64,000 nt of DNA from Deinococcus sp. KNUC1210 (GCF_022344005.1 NZ_CP092190.1:310001-374000); one strand, 5' to 3'; positions 45,121 to 55,104 are shown, numbered from the stretch's first letter. Numbers and translations: made by a program. The notes: generated by a model not told the origin, from the letters alone.

Positions 45121-45290
45121 GGTACGGACCACAAAAACCCGTGCCAACCTTCTGGACGATGGAGCCGTGAGCCGCCATCTTTCTGAACCGGAAAGACAGA
45201 AGGGAAGACCGGACGAGTGAATGAGGCAGGGCATTCTGGTTTGAGGAGAACCCTGTGTCTTCGGCCCGGTCTGGAAGGCGTCAGGTCTTT
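45121..45290 (-). ncRNA. Candidate Y RNA upstream of the tRNA-like array
   Basis: The helix pairs 45251-45271 (GACCGGGCCGAAGACACAGGG split as GACCGGGCC and GAAGACACAGGG) with 45185-45204 (ending CTTTCCGGTTC). CCGG/CCGG, AAG/CTT and AGACA/TGTCT pair around an internal loop that holds GCCG opposite UU. GCCGAAG matches the GNCGAA(N)G element known from bacterial Y RNAs, and here it is on the 5' strand as in classical Y RNAs. The ends are approximate. A terminator follows at 45101-45120. Confidence 0.6.
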
Positions 45291-45377
45291 CCCTGACTGC
45301 CCGCACAGTCTAGAAACATTGCGGTCGTTTGCACATTCGCCAAAGGGCGCATGCTTGAGCTACGCCAATCGAGCAGA

Positions 45378-45383
45378 TAGCCT
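45378..45383 (+). promoter_or_regulatory. Leaderless-type -10 box (TAGCCT)
   Basis: TAGCCT ends 6 nt before the ATG at 45390, with no ribosome site. Confidence 0.4.
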
Positions 45384-45389
45384 AAGCTT

Positions 45390-45839
45390 ATGCCCCTCCA
45401 GACGCTGCCGCTGACCAATGCCCGCGCTCATTTCCTGATGGCCGAGCAGCAGCGAGAGTTGCGGCGGCTGTACAACGACACCGACGAGCGCACCGAACCC
45501 TTCGATCCGGCGAGTCTGGCGGGCGGCGTGCTGCTGGGCTACGAGGAAGACGGCGAACTGCTGGCGATCGGTGGCCTGAAACCGTTGCAGGACGGCAGCG
45601 CGGAGATCAAGCGCATGTATACCCTGCCGTCGGCACGCGGGCGCAGGCTGGGCCGGGCGGTGCTGGAAGGCCTGATCGAATGGGGCAGAGCGCAGGGCCT
45701 GACCCGTCTGGTGCTGGAAACCGGAGATCAGCAGGCCGAGGCGCTGGGTCTGTACCAGAGCAGTGGGTTTACCCGCATTCCGAACTTCGGCTATTACGTG
45801 GGCATGGAGAATTCGCTGTGCTTCGAGCTGAAGCTCTGA
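45390..45839 (+). CDS. GNAT family N-acetyltransferase
   Basis: The 149-residue acetyl-CoA-dependent transferase has ELLAIGGLKPLQDGSAEIKRMYTLPSARGRRLGRAVLEGL, where the VxPxxRGxGxG-type acetyl-CoA loop is RMYTLPSARGRRLG. LVLETGDQQAEALGLYQSSGFTRI is the C-terminal motif B. The acceptor is unknown; related small enzymes act on amino groups of metabolites or antibiotics. It is divergent from the Y RNA region, about 100 bp away, and has its own -10 box. Confidence 0.82.
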   Translation: MPLQTLPLTNARAHFLMAEQQRELRRLYNDTDERTEPFDPASLAGGVLLGYEEDGELLAIGGLKPLQDGSAEIKRMYTLPSARGRRLGRAVLEGLIEWGRAQGLTRLVLETGDQQAEALGLYQSSGFTRIPNFGYYVGMENSLCFELKL

Positions 45840-45884
45840 ACGGAAGCGTGCGCCCGAATGGATGAGGGGCGGGGGCGCAGCCGC

Positions 45885-45890
45885 TAGATT
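45885..45890 (+). promoter_or_regulatory. Leaderless-type -10 box (TAGATT)
   Basis: TAGATT ends 6 nt before the ATG at 45897. It supports that ATG over the in-frame GTG at 45891. Confidence 0.45.
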
Positions 45891-45896
45891 GTGGGC

Positions 45897-46691
45897 ATGA
45901 CTTCCCGCCTCCTCCGCACTGTTCCGACCGTGGTGGTCGTCCTGCTTGGCGTGCTGGCCGCCTGCCAGAAGAATGCCGGACAGTCCGGACAGTCGGGCGG
46001 CGACGCCTGCACCGACGAGTTCCGCGCCGGGCAACCCACGAGCAGCGTCAGCGGAACCCGGCTGCTGTGCCGCGAACAGTACATCGCGCTGTACGATCCG
46101 GCCCGCAAAGTTCCCCTGGTGGTGGGTGAACATCTGGAAACCAGCGAGCTGGACGGCAGCGAGGGCCGCACCAACAATTTCGCACCCGATCCGGAACTGC
46201 CCTCAGGCGAGCGTGCCGAACTGGCCGACTTCCGCAACAGCGGCTATGACCGGGGCCATATGGCTCCCGCCGCCGACTTTCACGGCGGAGAAACCGAGAT
46301 GAGCCAGTCGTTTTACCTCTCGAACATGGTGCCGCAGAACCCGGAACTCAACCGGGGGCTGTGGGCCGGGCTGGAGGGCGCGACGCGCAACTGTGCCAAA
46401 ACGGTGGGCGGCCTGTACATTCTGACCGGGCCGATTTTCGAGGGCAGGGCACGCACCATCGGTCCCGACCGGGTGGCGGTGCCCAGCAGCGTGTACAAGA
46501 TCGTGGTGTCGGGCAACGCCGCCCGCGCCTTTCTGGTGCCCAACCGCTCGGTTCCCAAGACCTCCAACTTTTCGCGCTACGAAACCACCGTCGATGAAAT
46601 TCAGACGGCCAGCGGCCTGGTCTTCTTTCCCAAGGGTGGCGTGAACACCCAGCAGCGCGGCGATTTCTGCGCGGGCAGCTACGGAGGCTGA
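45897..46691 (+). CDS. DNA/RNA non-specific endonuclease (NucA/Nuc1 family), lipoprotein
   Basis: The signal ends VVVLLGVLAAC (lipobox), so the nuclease is exported and membrane-anchored. The beta-beta-alpha-metal core is visible: DRGHMAPAADF has the catalytic His of the DRGH motif, and NMVPQNPELNRGLW supplies the metal-binding Asn. GPIFEG and VPSSVYKIVV are also family signatures. The enzyme cuts single- and double-stranded nucleic acid outside the cell, probably for nutrient recovery or defence. The stop TGA is followed directly by the ATG of the next gene, so the two are probably co-translated. Confidence 0.85.
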   Translation: MTSRLLRTVPTVVVVLLGVLAACQKNAGQSGQSGGDACTDEFRAGQPTSSVSGTRLLCREQYIALYDPARKVPLVVGEHLETSELDGSEGRTNNFAPDPELPSGERAELADFRNSGYDRGHMAPAADFHGGETEMSQSFYLSNMVPQNPELNRGLWAGLEGATRNCAKTVGGLYILTGPIFEGRARTIGPDRVAVPSSVYKIVVSGNAARAFLVPNRSVPKTSNFSRYETTVDEIQTASGLVFFPKGGVNTQQRGDFCAGSYGG

Positions 46692-47827
46692 ATGACCTTG
46701 CAGGAAGCCGGGACCCACGCGCCGGAAAACGCACCGGTCAGCGCACTGGAACTGTTTCTCGATCTGGTATTCGTCTTCACCATCACCCAGATCACCAATC
46801 TCGTCGTGCATCCGGTCAGCGCCCTTGATTATCTGCACGCCCTGTTCATTCTGCTGATGGTGTGGTGGATGTACAGCGGGTATATCTGGCTGACCAGCAA
46901 CGTCAGCACCGATCAGACCCTTCGCCGCCTGCTGATGTTCGGCGGCATGGGCGGCTTTCTGACGATGGCGCTCAGCATTCCGCAGGCCTTCGGCAGCGGC
47001 GGTGTGGTCTTCGGGGTCGGGTACCTGATCGTCACCCTGATTCATGCGGGGCTGTTCAAGAAGGCTCCCAACAGCAGTGCCCAGGCCATCTGGGGCATCT
47101 TCGGCTACAACCTCACGGCGGCGGTGCTGGTACTGGCAGCAGCCTTCATGCCTGCCGAGTGGCGCATCTGGCCGTGGGCTTTGGCGATTGCAGTGCTGTT
47201 CTTCAGCGGCGTGTTGCGGCGCGAGAGCGGGTTCCAGATGCGTCCGGCCCATTTTGCCGAGCGGCACGGCCTGATTCTGATCATCGCGCTGGGAGAGAGC
47301 GTGGTGGCGCTGGGCGTGGGCGTGGGGAATGCCCGCCTGACGCCCCCGTGGTGATCGGCGCACTGCTCGGGCTGGCCCTGAACGCCGCGCTGTGGTGGAG
47401 CTACTTCGATGCCGACGCCGAGAGGAGCGCCCGACTGCTGGAAGCGCGTTCGGCTTCAGAGCGCACACGGCTGGCGCTGCGGGGGTTCGGGTTCGGGCAC
47501 GCCATCATGATCGCGGGGATCATCGCACTGGCGGCGGGCATGAAGCTGACGCTCAGTCATCTGGGCGCAGACAGCCCGGAGCAGGCCCACGAGCAGGCGA
47601 GCAGCCTGACTGCCTGGAGTCTGGCAGCGGGCGTGACGCTGTACCTGCTGGGCGACGTGCTCTTTCGCCGCGTGACCGGTCTGGACCGCTCGGGGCTGCG
47701 CCTGCTGATCGCAGCACTGGCGCTGCTGTCAGGGCTGGTAGGTCTGGTGCTGGGGAACCTGCTCCAGATGGCCCTGCTCGTTGCCTTGCTGGTCCTGATG
47801 CTGCTGCTGGAGAGCCGCCGTGTCTGA
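46692..47827 (+). pseudogene. ltrA: Low temperature requirement protein A (LtrA) family membrane protein, frameshifted
   Basis: The first 217 residues (ALELFLDLVFVFTITQITNLV, VWWMYSGYIWLTSNVS, and the AERHGLILIIALGES motif) are a clear LtrA start. The frame ends in TGA soon after a run of five C (47343-47347). The following frame gives VVIGALLGLALNAALWWSYFD and further membrane helices to 47827. One extra C rejoins the two into a protein of about 378 residues with about ten helices, the normal family size. The function is unknown beyond growth at low temperature in Listeria. An indel in the C run may be a base-call error. Confidence 0.75.
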
Positions 47828-48146
47828 CCTGTTCGAAGCGCCCGGCGAATACGCTCCGCGCTCGACGTGGCAGCGCGGGTGCAGTGCGTGCGGCGCCTGT
47901 TGCAGCGCTCCCGACATCGCTGCCCTGAAGAAACCGCTGGGTGTACCCTGCCTCCACCTGGGTGCGGGCTGCCTGTGCCGCATCTATCAGGAGCGTCCAG
48001 ACGCCTGCCGCAACTATCAGCCCGACTGGGTCTGCGGTGAGGTAGCCCCGCTGCCCACACTTCAGGCGCGGATCCAGCGCTTTCTGGAGATTTACGGCCT
48101 GCTCGAAGAACACGCTGCGGCAGTCGCCACCGAACGCCAGCGCTGA
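47820..48146 (+). CDS. YkgJ family cysteine-cluster protein
   Basis: The 108-residue protein starts at the GTG at 47820, overlapping the preceding gene by 8 bp. It has the YkgJ/UPF0153 Cys pattern: CSACGACCS, VPCLHLGAGCLCRIYQERPDACRNYQPDWVC. These residues can bind Zn or an Fe-S cluster. The family is widespread but has no proven function. The overlap suggests coupling to the membrane protein gene, though the frameshift there complicates this. Confidence 0.75.
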   Translation: MSDLFEAPGEYAPRSTWQRGCSACGACCSAPDIAALKKPLGVPCLHLGAGCLCRIYQERPDACRNYQPDWVCGEVAPLPTLQARIQRFLEIYGLLEEHAAAVATERQR

Positions 48147-48321
48147 ACGGCGCTGCGTCCATTCCTCGCCGGGCAGCAAAAAAGTACGGACCCTGCGGAG
48201 GCGCGGGAAGCGGGCTGCATTCCTGTGGGCCTGTGCGAAGTCCATACTCGGTTCCTGTACTGCTGTGGCCTGGGCGGTCATCGCCTGGGCTGGAGGTGCT
48301 GTACTGCTCTGGCCGCGCTGC

Positions 48322-48606
48322 TCAGCCGTGCTTTTTGAAGTGGATCGGCCCGAGTGGGCGAACGTGCTGCGCTTCCAGCTCGTTCAGCAGGTCGTGGAGC
48401 GTGGTGCCGCCCTGGGTGCTGGCTTCCAGGGTGCCGTCGCCCAGTCGTGCCTGGGGCCACAGCCGCAGCGTCCAGCCCTGAACCGGCTCGATTGCCTGGG
48501 TATCGGCGGTCACTTCAAAGACGTACTCGCCGAAGACTTCCTCGGGGTGTGCCTGCGCGGTGAAGGGCAGGGTGGTGGGGCGGGCGGTGTCGGTGGACTG
48601 GGTCAT
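48322..48606 (-). CDS. Small hypothetical protein, 94 residues
   Basis: The ATG at 48606 has AGGAGG nine nt upstream. The product MTQSTDTARPTTLPFTAQAH continues with EEVFGEYVFEVTADTQ, GWTLRLWPQARLGD and TTLHDLLNELEAQHVRPLG. There is no signal or membrane segment. Codon use is typical of the genome. No family is recognised. It is divergent from the LysR regulator gene, about 120 bp away. Confidence 0.55.
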   Translation of the reverse strand: MTQSTDTARPTTLPFTAQAHPEEVFGEYVFEVTADTQAIEPVQGWTLRLWPQARLGDGTLEASTQGGTTLHDLLNELEAQHVRPLGPIHFKKHG

Positions 48607-48719
48607 GGTGTGCCTCCTGTTCATATGGTGCGCTTCTGCGGCGACATTGACCATCGGGCGCGACTGGCACGGCGGCCACATGGTATCGGAACTCCCGATA
48701 CCCAGGGCCGTGCAGCGTG

Positions 48720-48725
48720 TACACT
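48720..48725 (+). promoter_or_regulatory. Leaderless-type -10 box (TACACT)
   Basis: TACACT ends 5 nt before the ATG at 48731. Confidence 0.45.
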
Positions 48726-48730
48726 CAGCT

Positions 48731-49738
48731 ATGTCCAGCGCTGCCCGCTCTCCTTCACCCCGCGCCCCCTCCGTTCGCTCCTCTGTCCGTTCGACTGGCC
48801 CACGCCCCACGCTGGCGCAGCTGCGGGTGTTCGTGGCGGTGGCGCGGGCTGGAGCCTTCAGCGAGGCCGCCACCGACCTGAACATGTCGCAGAGCACGCT
48901 GTCGGAAGGGGTGGCAGGGCTGGAACGCGCCCTGGGTGTGCGCCTGCTGGAGCGCTCTCCGAGCGGCGTGGCGCTCACCGCCACCGGAGAACGGGTGCTC
49001 GATCACGCGGTGCGGGCGATTCAGGCCAGCGACGACCTGATGCTGAGTGCCCTGGACGACGAGGCGCTGACCGGCACGCTGACGGTGGCGGCGTACCGTA
49101 GCCTGGGCGTGCATCTGCTGCCCCCGGCCCTGGCAGCGGTGCATGCCCGTTTTCCGCTGCTGGAAGTGAAGGTGCTGAACGCCGAATCAGACGGGCAGGG
49201 CGGGCAGCAGCTGATTCTGAAACGGCAGGCCGACGTGGGGCTGATGCTCGATTCCGATGCGCCTTTTCTGTCGTATCCGCTGATTCAGGATGATTATGTG
49301 GCGGTGGTGCCGCGCCGCGAATTTGGAAAAGACGTTGACCCTGCTGCGTTCAACTGGGCCGAACTGAGCCGCCGGGCGCTGCTCCTGCCGCCGTCCAGCG
49401 ATCCGTGCTTTCAGCGGGTCTTCAGCCACCTTCAGGAACACGGCATCGTGCCGCAGACCATCATGGAATTTGCGGACGACGACGTGATCTTCTCGATGGT
49501 GGCGCACGGGCTGGGCATCTCGATCCAGCCGTCGCTGGCGACCATTCCGCTCAGAAGCGACCTGATGACCGTGCCGCTGCCGGTGCGCCTGACCCGCTCG
49601 CTGGTGGTCGCGACGCTGCCTGGCCGCGCCAGCCTGCCGCATATCCGGGGCTTTATCGAGGCGGTCCGCGCATCGGCGGCGCAGCTCGCGCTGAGTTCGG
49701 GGATGGCGGGGCAGCAGGTGCATGTGCCGGGGGTCTGA
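48731..49738 (+). CDS. LysR family transcriptional regulator
   Basis: The 335-residue regulator has an N-terminal winged helix (LAQLRVFVAVARAGAFSEAA, then LNMSQSTLSEGVAGLERALG and VRLLERSPSGVALT). The effector-binding domain follows from about residue 115 (GTLTVAAYRSLGVHLLPPAL, ADVGLMLDSDAPF, EFADDDVIFSMVAHGLGISI). About 25 basic and Ser-rich residues precede the HTH. The effector and targets are unknown. The small divergent gene at 48322 is a candidate target, since LysR proteins often act on the neighbour. The start at 48731 fits a TACACT box. Confidence 0.83.
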   Translation: MSSAARSPSPRAPSVRSSVRSTGPRPTLAQLRVFVAVARAGAFSEAATDLNMSQSTLSEGVAGLERALGVRLLERSPSGVALTATGERVLDHAVRAIQASDDLMLSALDDEALTGTLTVAAYRSLGVHLLPPALAAVHARFPLLEVKVLNAESDGQGGQQLILKRQADVGLMLDSDAPFLSYPLIQDDYVAVVPRREFGKDVDPAAFNWAELSRRALLLPPSSDPCFQRVFSHLQEHGIVPQTIMEFADDDVIFSMVAHGLGISIQPSLATIPLRSDLMTVPLPVRLTRSLVVATLPGRASLPHIRGFIEAVRASAAQLALSSGMAGQQVHVPGV

Positions 49739-49892
49739 ATCCTGCCTTCCTGAACGTCGCCTCCCCGAACCCCGCCCAGGTCCCAGAAGTCTGTGCGGCA
49801 GCGGGCGTAGACTGCGGCCATGACGGTTCGTTTCTTCATTCGTCCAGACCTCTGCTGCCCCGCCCCGGTGTTCCGATGCTAGAAGTGTGCCA

Positions 49893-50884
<992 letters not shown>

Positions 50885-50888
<4 letters not shown>

Positions 50889-51751
50889 AGGGCCACGCTT
50901 CGGCTCCCATCGGGGTCTTCGATTCGGGTGTGGGCGGCCTGTCGGTGCTGCAAAACGTGCGTGCCGAGCTGCCACATGAAGACCTGCTGTACTACGCCGA
51001 TCAGGCCAACTGTCCGTATGGCGAACGCTCTCCTGCCGAGATCGAACGGTACACGCTGGCAGCGGTGCGCTGGCTCAAGGCACGCGGCTGCAAGCTGGTC
51101 GTGATCGCCTGCAACACTGCCTGCGCCTTCTCGCTGTCCGCTGTCCGCCGCACGCTGGAGCAGGAAGGCGACGATCCGAGCTGCATCGTGGGTCTGGTTC
51201 CGGCGCTCAAGCCTGCGGTGCTGCAGACCGTCAGCGGCGTGGTCGGCGTGTTCGCCACTCCAGTCACGCTGCAGGGTTCGCTGCTTCAGGAAGTCATCGA
51301 GAAGCATGCGGTTCCGGCAGGCGTGCAGGTTCACAAGGTCTTTCACCCGAGGCTGGTGCCGCTGGTCGAGGCGGGCGCGGCAAACAGCCCCGAGGCCCGC
51401 GCCGTGCTGCGCGAGGTCCTGACGCCGCTGGCACAGGCCGGAGCCGACAGTCTGGTGCTGGGCTGCACCCACTACCCGTTTCTGGAAGCGTCGATCCACG
51501 CCGAGTTCGGGGAAACATTTGCGCTGTACGACTCGGGGGCGGGCGTGGCGCGGCGGGTGCGCTCGCTGCTGGAGGCCAGCGATCTGCTGAATCCCGGCGT
51601 GGCTCCGGGCACGCTGCGGCTGTTCACCACCGGGCAGGCGAGCGGCGTGCAGGCCGTGGTGCAGCAGCTTCTGGGCACGGCTGTCGAGGTCGAGTCGCTG
51701 TCTGCCCGGTCTCCGCTCAGCGCCGTTCCCGGTGCCGAGGTCCACTCCTGA
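50885..51751 (+). CDS. murI: Glutamate racemase
   Basis: The enzyme makes D-glutamate for peptidoglycan. GVFDSGVGGLSVLQ is the N-terminal signature, YYADQANCPYGE and VIACNTACAFS give the first catalytic Cys, and LGCTHYPFLE the second Cys with its His. The 288-residue length is usual. The GTG at 50885 overlaps the upstream stop (GTGA), and its own stop overlaps the rph start (TGATG). murI, rph and rdgB therefore form a tight run. Confidence 0.93.
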
Positions 51752-52479
51752 TGCCGCCTCTGCCGAATCAACCCGCCGATCGACAGGGCCGCGCCCTGCT
51801 GGAAGCTCGTCCGCTTGTCGTGGAACGCGGCGTCAGCAGATATGCCGAGGGCAGTGCGCGGCTGCGGCTGGGCCATACCGAGATCCTGGCGACCGTCAGC
51901 ATCGAGGCCAAGGTGCCGCCGCATGTACGTGGCAAGCGCGAGGGCTGGCTGATGGCCGAATACTCGATGTTGCCGCGCAGCACCCAGGACCGTATGAACC
52001 GCGAGCGCAATCTTCAGAACGGACGCAGGCACGAAATTCAGCGGCTGCTGGGGCGGGTGTTCAGGGTCGCCCTCGACCTGAGCCACTTCAGGAACCAGAC
52101 GCTCATCATCGACTGCGACGTGCTGGAGGCTGACGGCGGTACCCGTGTGGCGAGCGTGATGGCGGGCTACGCGGCGCTGCACGACCTGTGTGACCGGCAG
52201 GTGAAGGCGGGCACCCTGACCGACTGGCCGATCCGCTCGCCGCTGGGGGCAGTCAGCGTCGGGCTGGTCGGGAGCGACATCCGGCTCGATCTCGATTACA
52301 GCGAGGATGCCCGCGCCCGTGCCGATCTGAACGTGATCGTGACCGGTGAAGGCAAGGTGGTGGAAGTGCAGGGCGGCGCGGAAGGCGAGGCGATTGCGCC
52401 AGACCTGTATATCGAGCTGCTCAGGGCGGGCGTCGGCGGCGCGGGAACGCTGCTGGCCTCACTTCAGCGCCAGCTCTGA
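51751..52479 (+). CDS. rph: Ribonuclease PH
   Basis: The phosphorolytic exonuclease trims tRNA 3' ends. RQGRALLEARPLVVERGVSRYAEGSAR, then TEILATVSIEAKVPP, EYSMLPRSTQDRMNRER (with the catalytic Arg/Asp region), QRLLGRVFRVALDLS and DCDVLEADGGTRVASV are all diagnostic. The 242 residues match the family. The start at 51751 overlaps the murI stop. Its presence about 7 kb from the rsr/tRNA-like locus is noted, since Rsr in Deinococcus works with 3' exonucleases. Confidence 0.93.
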   Translation: MPPLPNQPADRQGRALLEARPLVVERGVSRYAEGSARLRLGHTEILATVSIEAKVPPHVRGKREGWLMAEYSMLPRSTQDRMNRERNLQNGRRHEIQRLLGRVFRVALDLSHFRNQTLIIDCDVLEADGGTRVASVMAGYAALHDLCDRQVKAGTLTDWPIRSPLGAVSVGLVGSDIRLDLDYSEDARARADLNVIVTGEGKVVEVQGGAEGEAIAPDLYIELLRAGVGGAGTLLASLQRQL

Positions 52480-52532
52480 CCCCTGCCGCGCACTGCGCGT
52501 TTTCCCGCAGCGCTGTGGCGGCGGTGAGCCAC

Positions 52533-52538
52533 TACAAT
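52533..52538 (+). promoter_or_regulatory. Leaderless-type -10 box (TACAAT) before rdgB
   Basis: TACAAT ends 7 nt before the ATG at 52546. Confidence 0.4.
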
Positions 52539-52545
52539 GCCAGAT

Positions 52546-53160
52546 ATGCACGACTCTTCTGCACAGTCCCAGATGCGCGTGGTGGTGGCGACTTCCAACC
52601 CCGGTAAGGTCAGAGAGATGACCGAGGCGCTCTCCGGTCTGCCGTGGGTCCTTCTGCCCATGAACGACCCTCTCTGCCCGCCATGACCCTGCCCGAAGAA
52701 ACCGGCGCGACCTATGAGGAAAACGCCGCGCTCAAGGCCTGCGCGGTCTCGCTGGTCACCGGGCTGCCAGCGCTGGCCGACGAACAGCGGCCTGGAGGTC
52801 GAGGCGCTGGGCGGCGCACCCGGCATCTACAGCGCCCGCTTCGGAAATCTGAAAAGCGATCTGGAGCGGAACCTGCACCTGCTGGAGCAGCTGCGCCCGC
52901 ACACCAACCGCCGCGCCAAATTCGTGAGCGTGGTGCTGCTGGCGTACCCCGACGGTCAGGTGGAAGCGTACCGGGGCGAAGTCGCGGGGCAACTGCTGGA
53001 AGGACCGCGTGGGCAGGGCGGCTTCGGCTACGATCCGCTGTTTCTGCTGCCAGACGGGCGCACCATGGGCGAGCTGTCGGTGGCCGAGAAGCGCGCCGTG
53101 TCTCACCGTGGGCGAGCGCTGGAAGCCCTCAAATCCGCGCATGCTTCCCGGTCTGCCTGA
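52546..53160 (+). pseudogene. rdgB: RdgB/HAM1 family XTP/dITP diphosphatase, two compensating frameshifts
   Basis: The enzyme removes non-canonical purine nucleotides such as dITP. The start MRVVVATSNPGKVREM is conserved. The frame then stops at 52684. The next frame gives LPEETGATYEENAALKACAV. Near 52783 it shifts again to GLEVEALGGAPGIYSARFGN, then GGFGYDPLF and SHRGRALEAL. One missing base between 52664 and 52683 and one extra base near 52783 (GACGAACAGC in place of the expected GACGACAGC for ADDSG) explain both shifts. All conserved motifs survive, so sequencing error is plausible. Confidence 0.7.
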
Positions 53161-53283
53161 GGTTCCCCGCCGTCCTGACGCAGCGATGACGAGACGCTGA
53201 CACCATGAGTCTCAGGAACCCTCCATGACTTCTGACTGTCAGCCGCCTGTCTGGTTTGCCCACCCCGATGGGCCGAGGTCTGC

Positions 53284-54357
53284 TTGAGACGCCCGCTCAA
53301 TCTTCTCCTGACGGTCCTGCTGGTGCTGGGCCTCGGGTTCGGCATCTATGTCAGCGTCTCGGGGCAGCTGTCTGCCCGCAGCATCGTGGTGGTGCGCGGC
53401 GTGATCGGCAGCGAGAAGGAAGACTTCTTCCGCGACCCCGAAGTGATTGCCGCGCTGCTCAAAGACAAACTGAAGGTCGAGTACACCAAGGCCGGATCAC
53501 GCGAGATCGTGGGGCAGACGCTCGCGGGCCAGGATTTCGCCTTTCCCTCGGGAGTGCCCGCCGCCGACGCCCTGCGGAAGAAGTACAAGCCCGCGCAGGT
53601 CTATGACGTGTTCTATACGCCCATCGTGGTGGCGAGCTGGCAGCCGATTCTGAAGCTGCTGGCGGCAAACGGGCTGGTCAAGGTGCAGGGAAGTTACGGC
53701 CTGCTCGACATGGAGGCACTCCTGAAGGTGATGGAGGCAGGAACGCGCTGGACCGGGCTGAAGGACAACGCCGTCTATCCGTCCAGCCGCAGCCTGCTGA
53801 TCACCACCACCGACGTTCGCAAGAGCAACAGCGCCGCCATGTACCTGAGTCTGGTCAGCAGCGTGCTGAACGCTGGGCAGGTGGCGCAGGCCAGCGACCT
53901 CGCCGCACTGATGCCGAAGGTCGCCCCGCTGTTCCTGCGGCAGGGCTACCAGGAAAACAGCAGCGCTGGCCCCTTCGAGGATTATCTGGCGCTGGGTGCG
54001 GGCAAAACGCCGCTGGTCAATATCTACGAGTCGCAGTTTCTGGCGGCGGCCCGCGAGAAGTCGCTGCCTGAAGGGGCGGCGCTGCTGTACCCGCAGCCGG
54101 GACTGTACACCAAACACGTGCTGATTCCGCTGACGCCAGCGGGCCAGAAACTCGGAGAGGCGCTGCTGAACGACCCCGAACTTCAGCGCCTCGCGGCCCG
54201 CGCCGGATACCGCACCCGCGACGCCGCCGTGTTCATGTCGCAAGTGAGGACATCGGGGCTGAGTGTGCCTGCTACGCTACTCGATACGGTCGATCTTCCG
54301 AGTCAGGAAGTGATGGAAGCGATGATCGTGAACATCGAAGGACAGTATCCGAAGTAG
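53284..54357 (+). CDS. Putative solute-binding-like envelope protein
   Basis: The TTG at 53284 has GAGG five nt upstream and starts LRRPLNLLLTVLLVLGLGFGIYVSV, a signal/anchor. The 330-residue outer domain (ARSIVVVRGVIGSEKEDFF, FPSGVPAADALRKKY, TPLVNIYESQFLAAA, GAALLYPQPGLYTKHVLIPL) has the alternating pattern of periplasmic binding proteins. It resembles the binding part of the vWA protein at 56334 in layout. It lies upstream of telA and probably belongs to the same envelope-stress module. The ligand is unknown. Confidence 0.55.
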   Translation: MRRPLNLLLTVLLVLGLGFGIYVSVSGQLSARSIVVVRGVIGSEKEDFFRDPEVIAALLKDKLKVEYTKAGSREIVGQTLAGQDFAFPSGVPAADALRKKYKPAQVYDVFYTPIVVASWQPILKLLAANGLVKVQGSYGLLDMEALLKVMEAGTRWTGLKDNAVYPSSRSLLITTTDVRKSNSAAMYLSLVSSVLNAGQVAQASDLAALMPKVAPLFLRQGYQENSSAGPFEDYLALGAGKTPLVNIYESQFLAAAREKSLPEGAALLYPQPGLYTKHVLIPLTPAGQKLGEALLNDPELQRLAARAGYRTRDAAVFMSQVRTSGLSVPATLLDTVDLPSQEVMEAMIVNIEGQYPK

Positions 54358-54422
54358 TCAGTCTGTGGTTGCAGGCGGGCTGAGCCGCTTTTTTGCCATC
54401 TTCATCTCCCCGAGGTTCCCCG

Positions 54423-55046
54423 ATGACGAAACGCTTCTGGCCTGCTGTTGCCCTGAGTCTGCTGCCCATGCTGCTGGTGGCCTGCCCGCAGCCCTCTCCA
54501 CCCGATCCGGTGACGCCCGACGGCGATCTGGCTCAGGTCGTCACCAACTACACGGCAGACCCTGCCTTCAAGCAGATTCGCGGTGTCATCGCCCCCGATA
54601 CCTTCGATGCCCCCGAACAACAGGCGCTCGACCTCGTCAATCAGGCGCGGGCAAAGGGCGCTGTCTGCTCGTACAAGGGCGTGCAGACGGTCTTTCCTGC
54701 TTCTGCACCGCTGAAACTCGAAGGCCACCTTCAGCGGGCCGCCGAATGGCACGCTGCCGACATGCAGGCCCGGAACTACATGGATCACAAAGCGCCCGCT
54801 CCGGCCCCGCACGGCATCTACCCGATCAACCGTATTCTGAATGCCGGCTATCTGCCGCCGAGTTCAGTGGTGTCTGCCGAGAATATCGCTGCCAATTCCA
54901 TCTCTGCCGATCCTGCCGCCGTCGTGGCGAAATGGCTGGCAAGCGACGACTTTCACTGCAACGCCATGATGGACCCGACCAAGATCGATGCCGGACTGGC
55001 CCTGGTCGGAACGCACTGGGCCCTAGATCTCGGCCAGCCGAAGTAG
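54423..55046 (+). CDS. CAP-domain (SCP/PR1) lipoprotein
   Basis: MTKRFWPAVALSLLPMLLVAC is a lipoprotein signal. From about residue 65 is a CAP domain: ALDLVNQARAKG, LQRAAEWHAADMQARNYMDH with the conserved His, SAENIAANS in place of GENI, and a late DDFHCNAMMDP with the second His. CAP proteins are secreted and of diverse, mostly unknown function in bacteria. GAGG lies 9 nt before the ATG at 54423. The gene sits between the solute-binding-like protein gene and telA. Confidence 0.75.
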   Translation: MTKRFWPAVALSLLPMLLVACPQPSPPDPVTPDGDLAQVVTNYTADPAFKQIRGVIAPDTFDAPEQQALDLVNQARAKGAVCSYKGVQTVFPASAPLKLEGHLQRAAEWHAADMQARNYMDHKAPAPAPHGIYPINRILNAGYLPPSSVVSAENIAANSISADPAAVVAKWLASDDFHCNAMMDPTKIDAGLALVGTHWALDLGQPK

Positions 55047-55104
55047 AGGAGTCTCGCTCGGCCAGCCGAAGTGGATATCTTGCCCTTCAACTGGAGGTTT
55101 CACC

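Noticed and set aside
53225..53287. 20-residue frame overlapping the TTG start of the binding-protein gene
   Set aside because: No ribosome site, no conserved feature, and length is within chance. The TTGA overlap alone is too weak.
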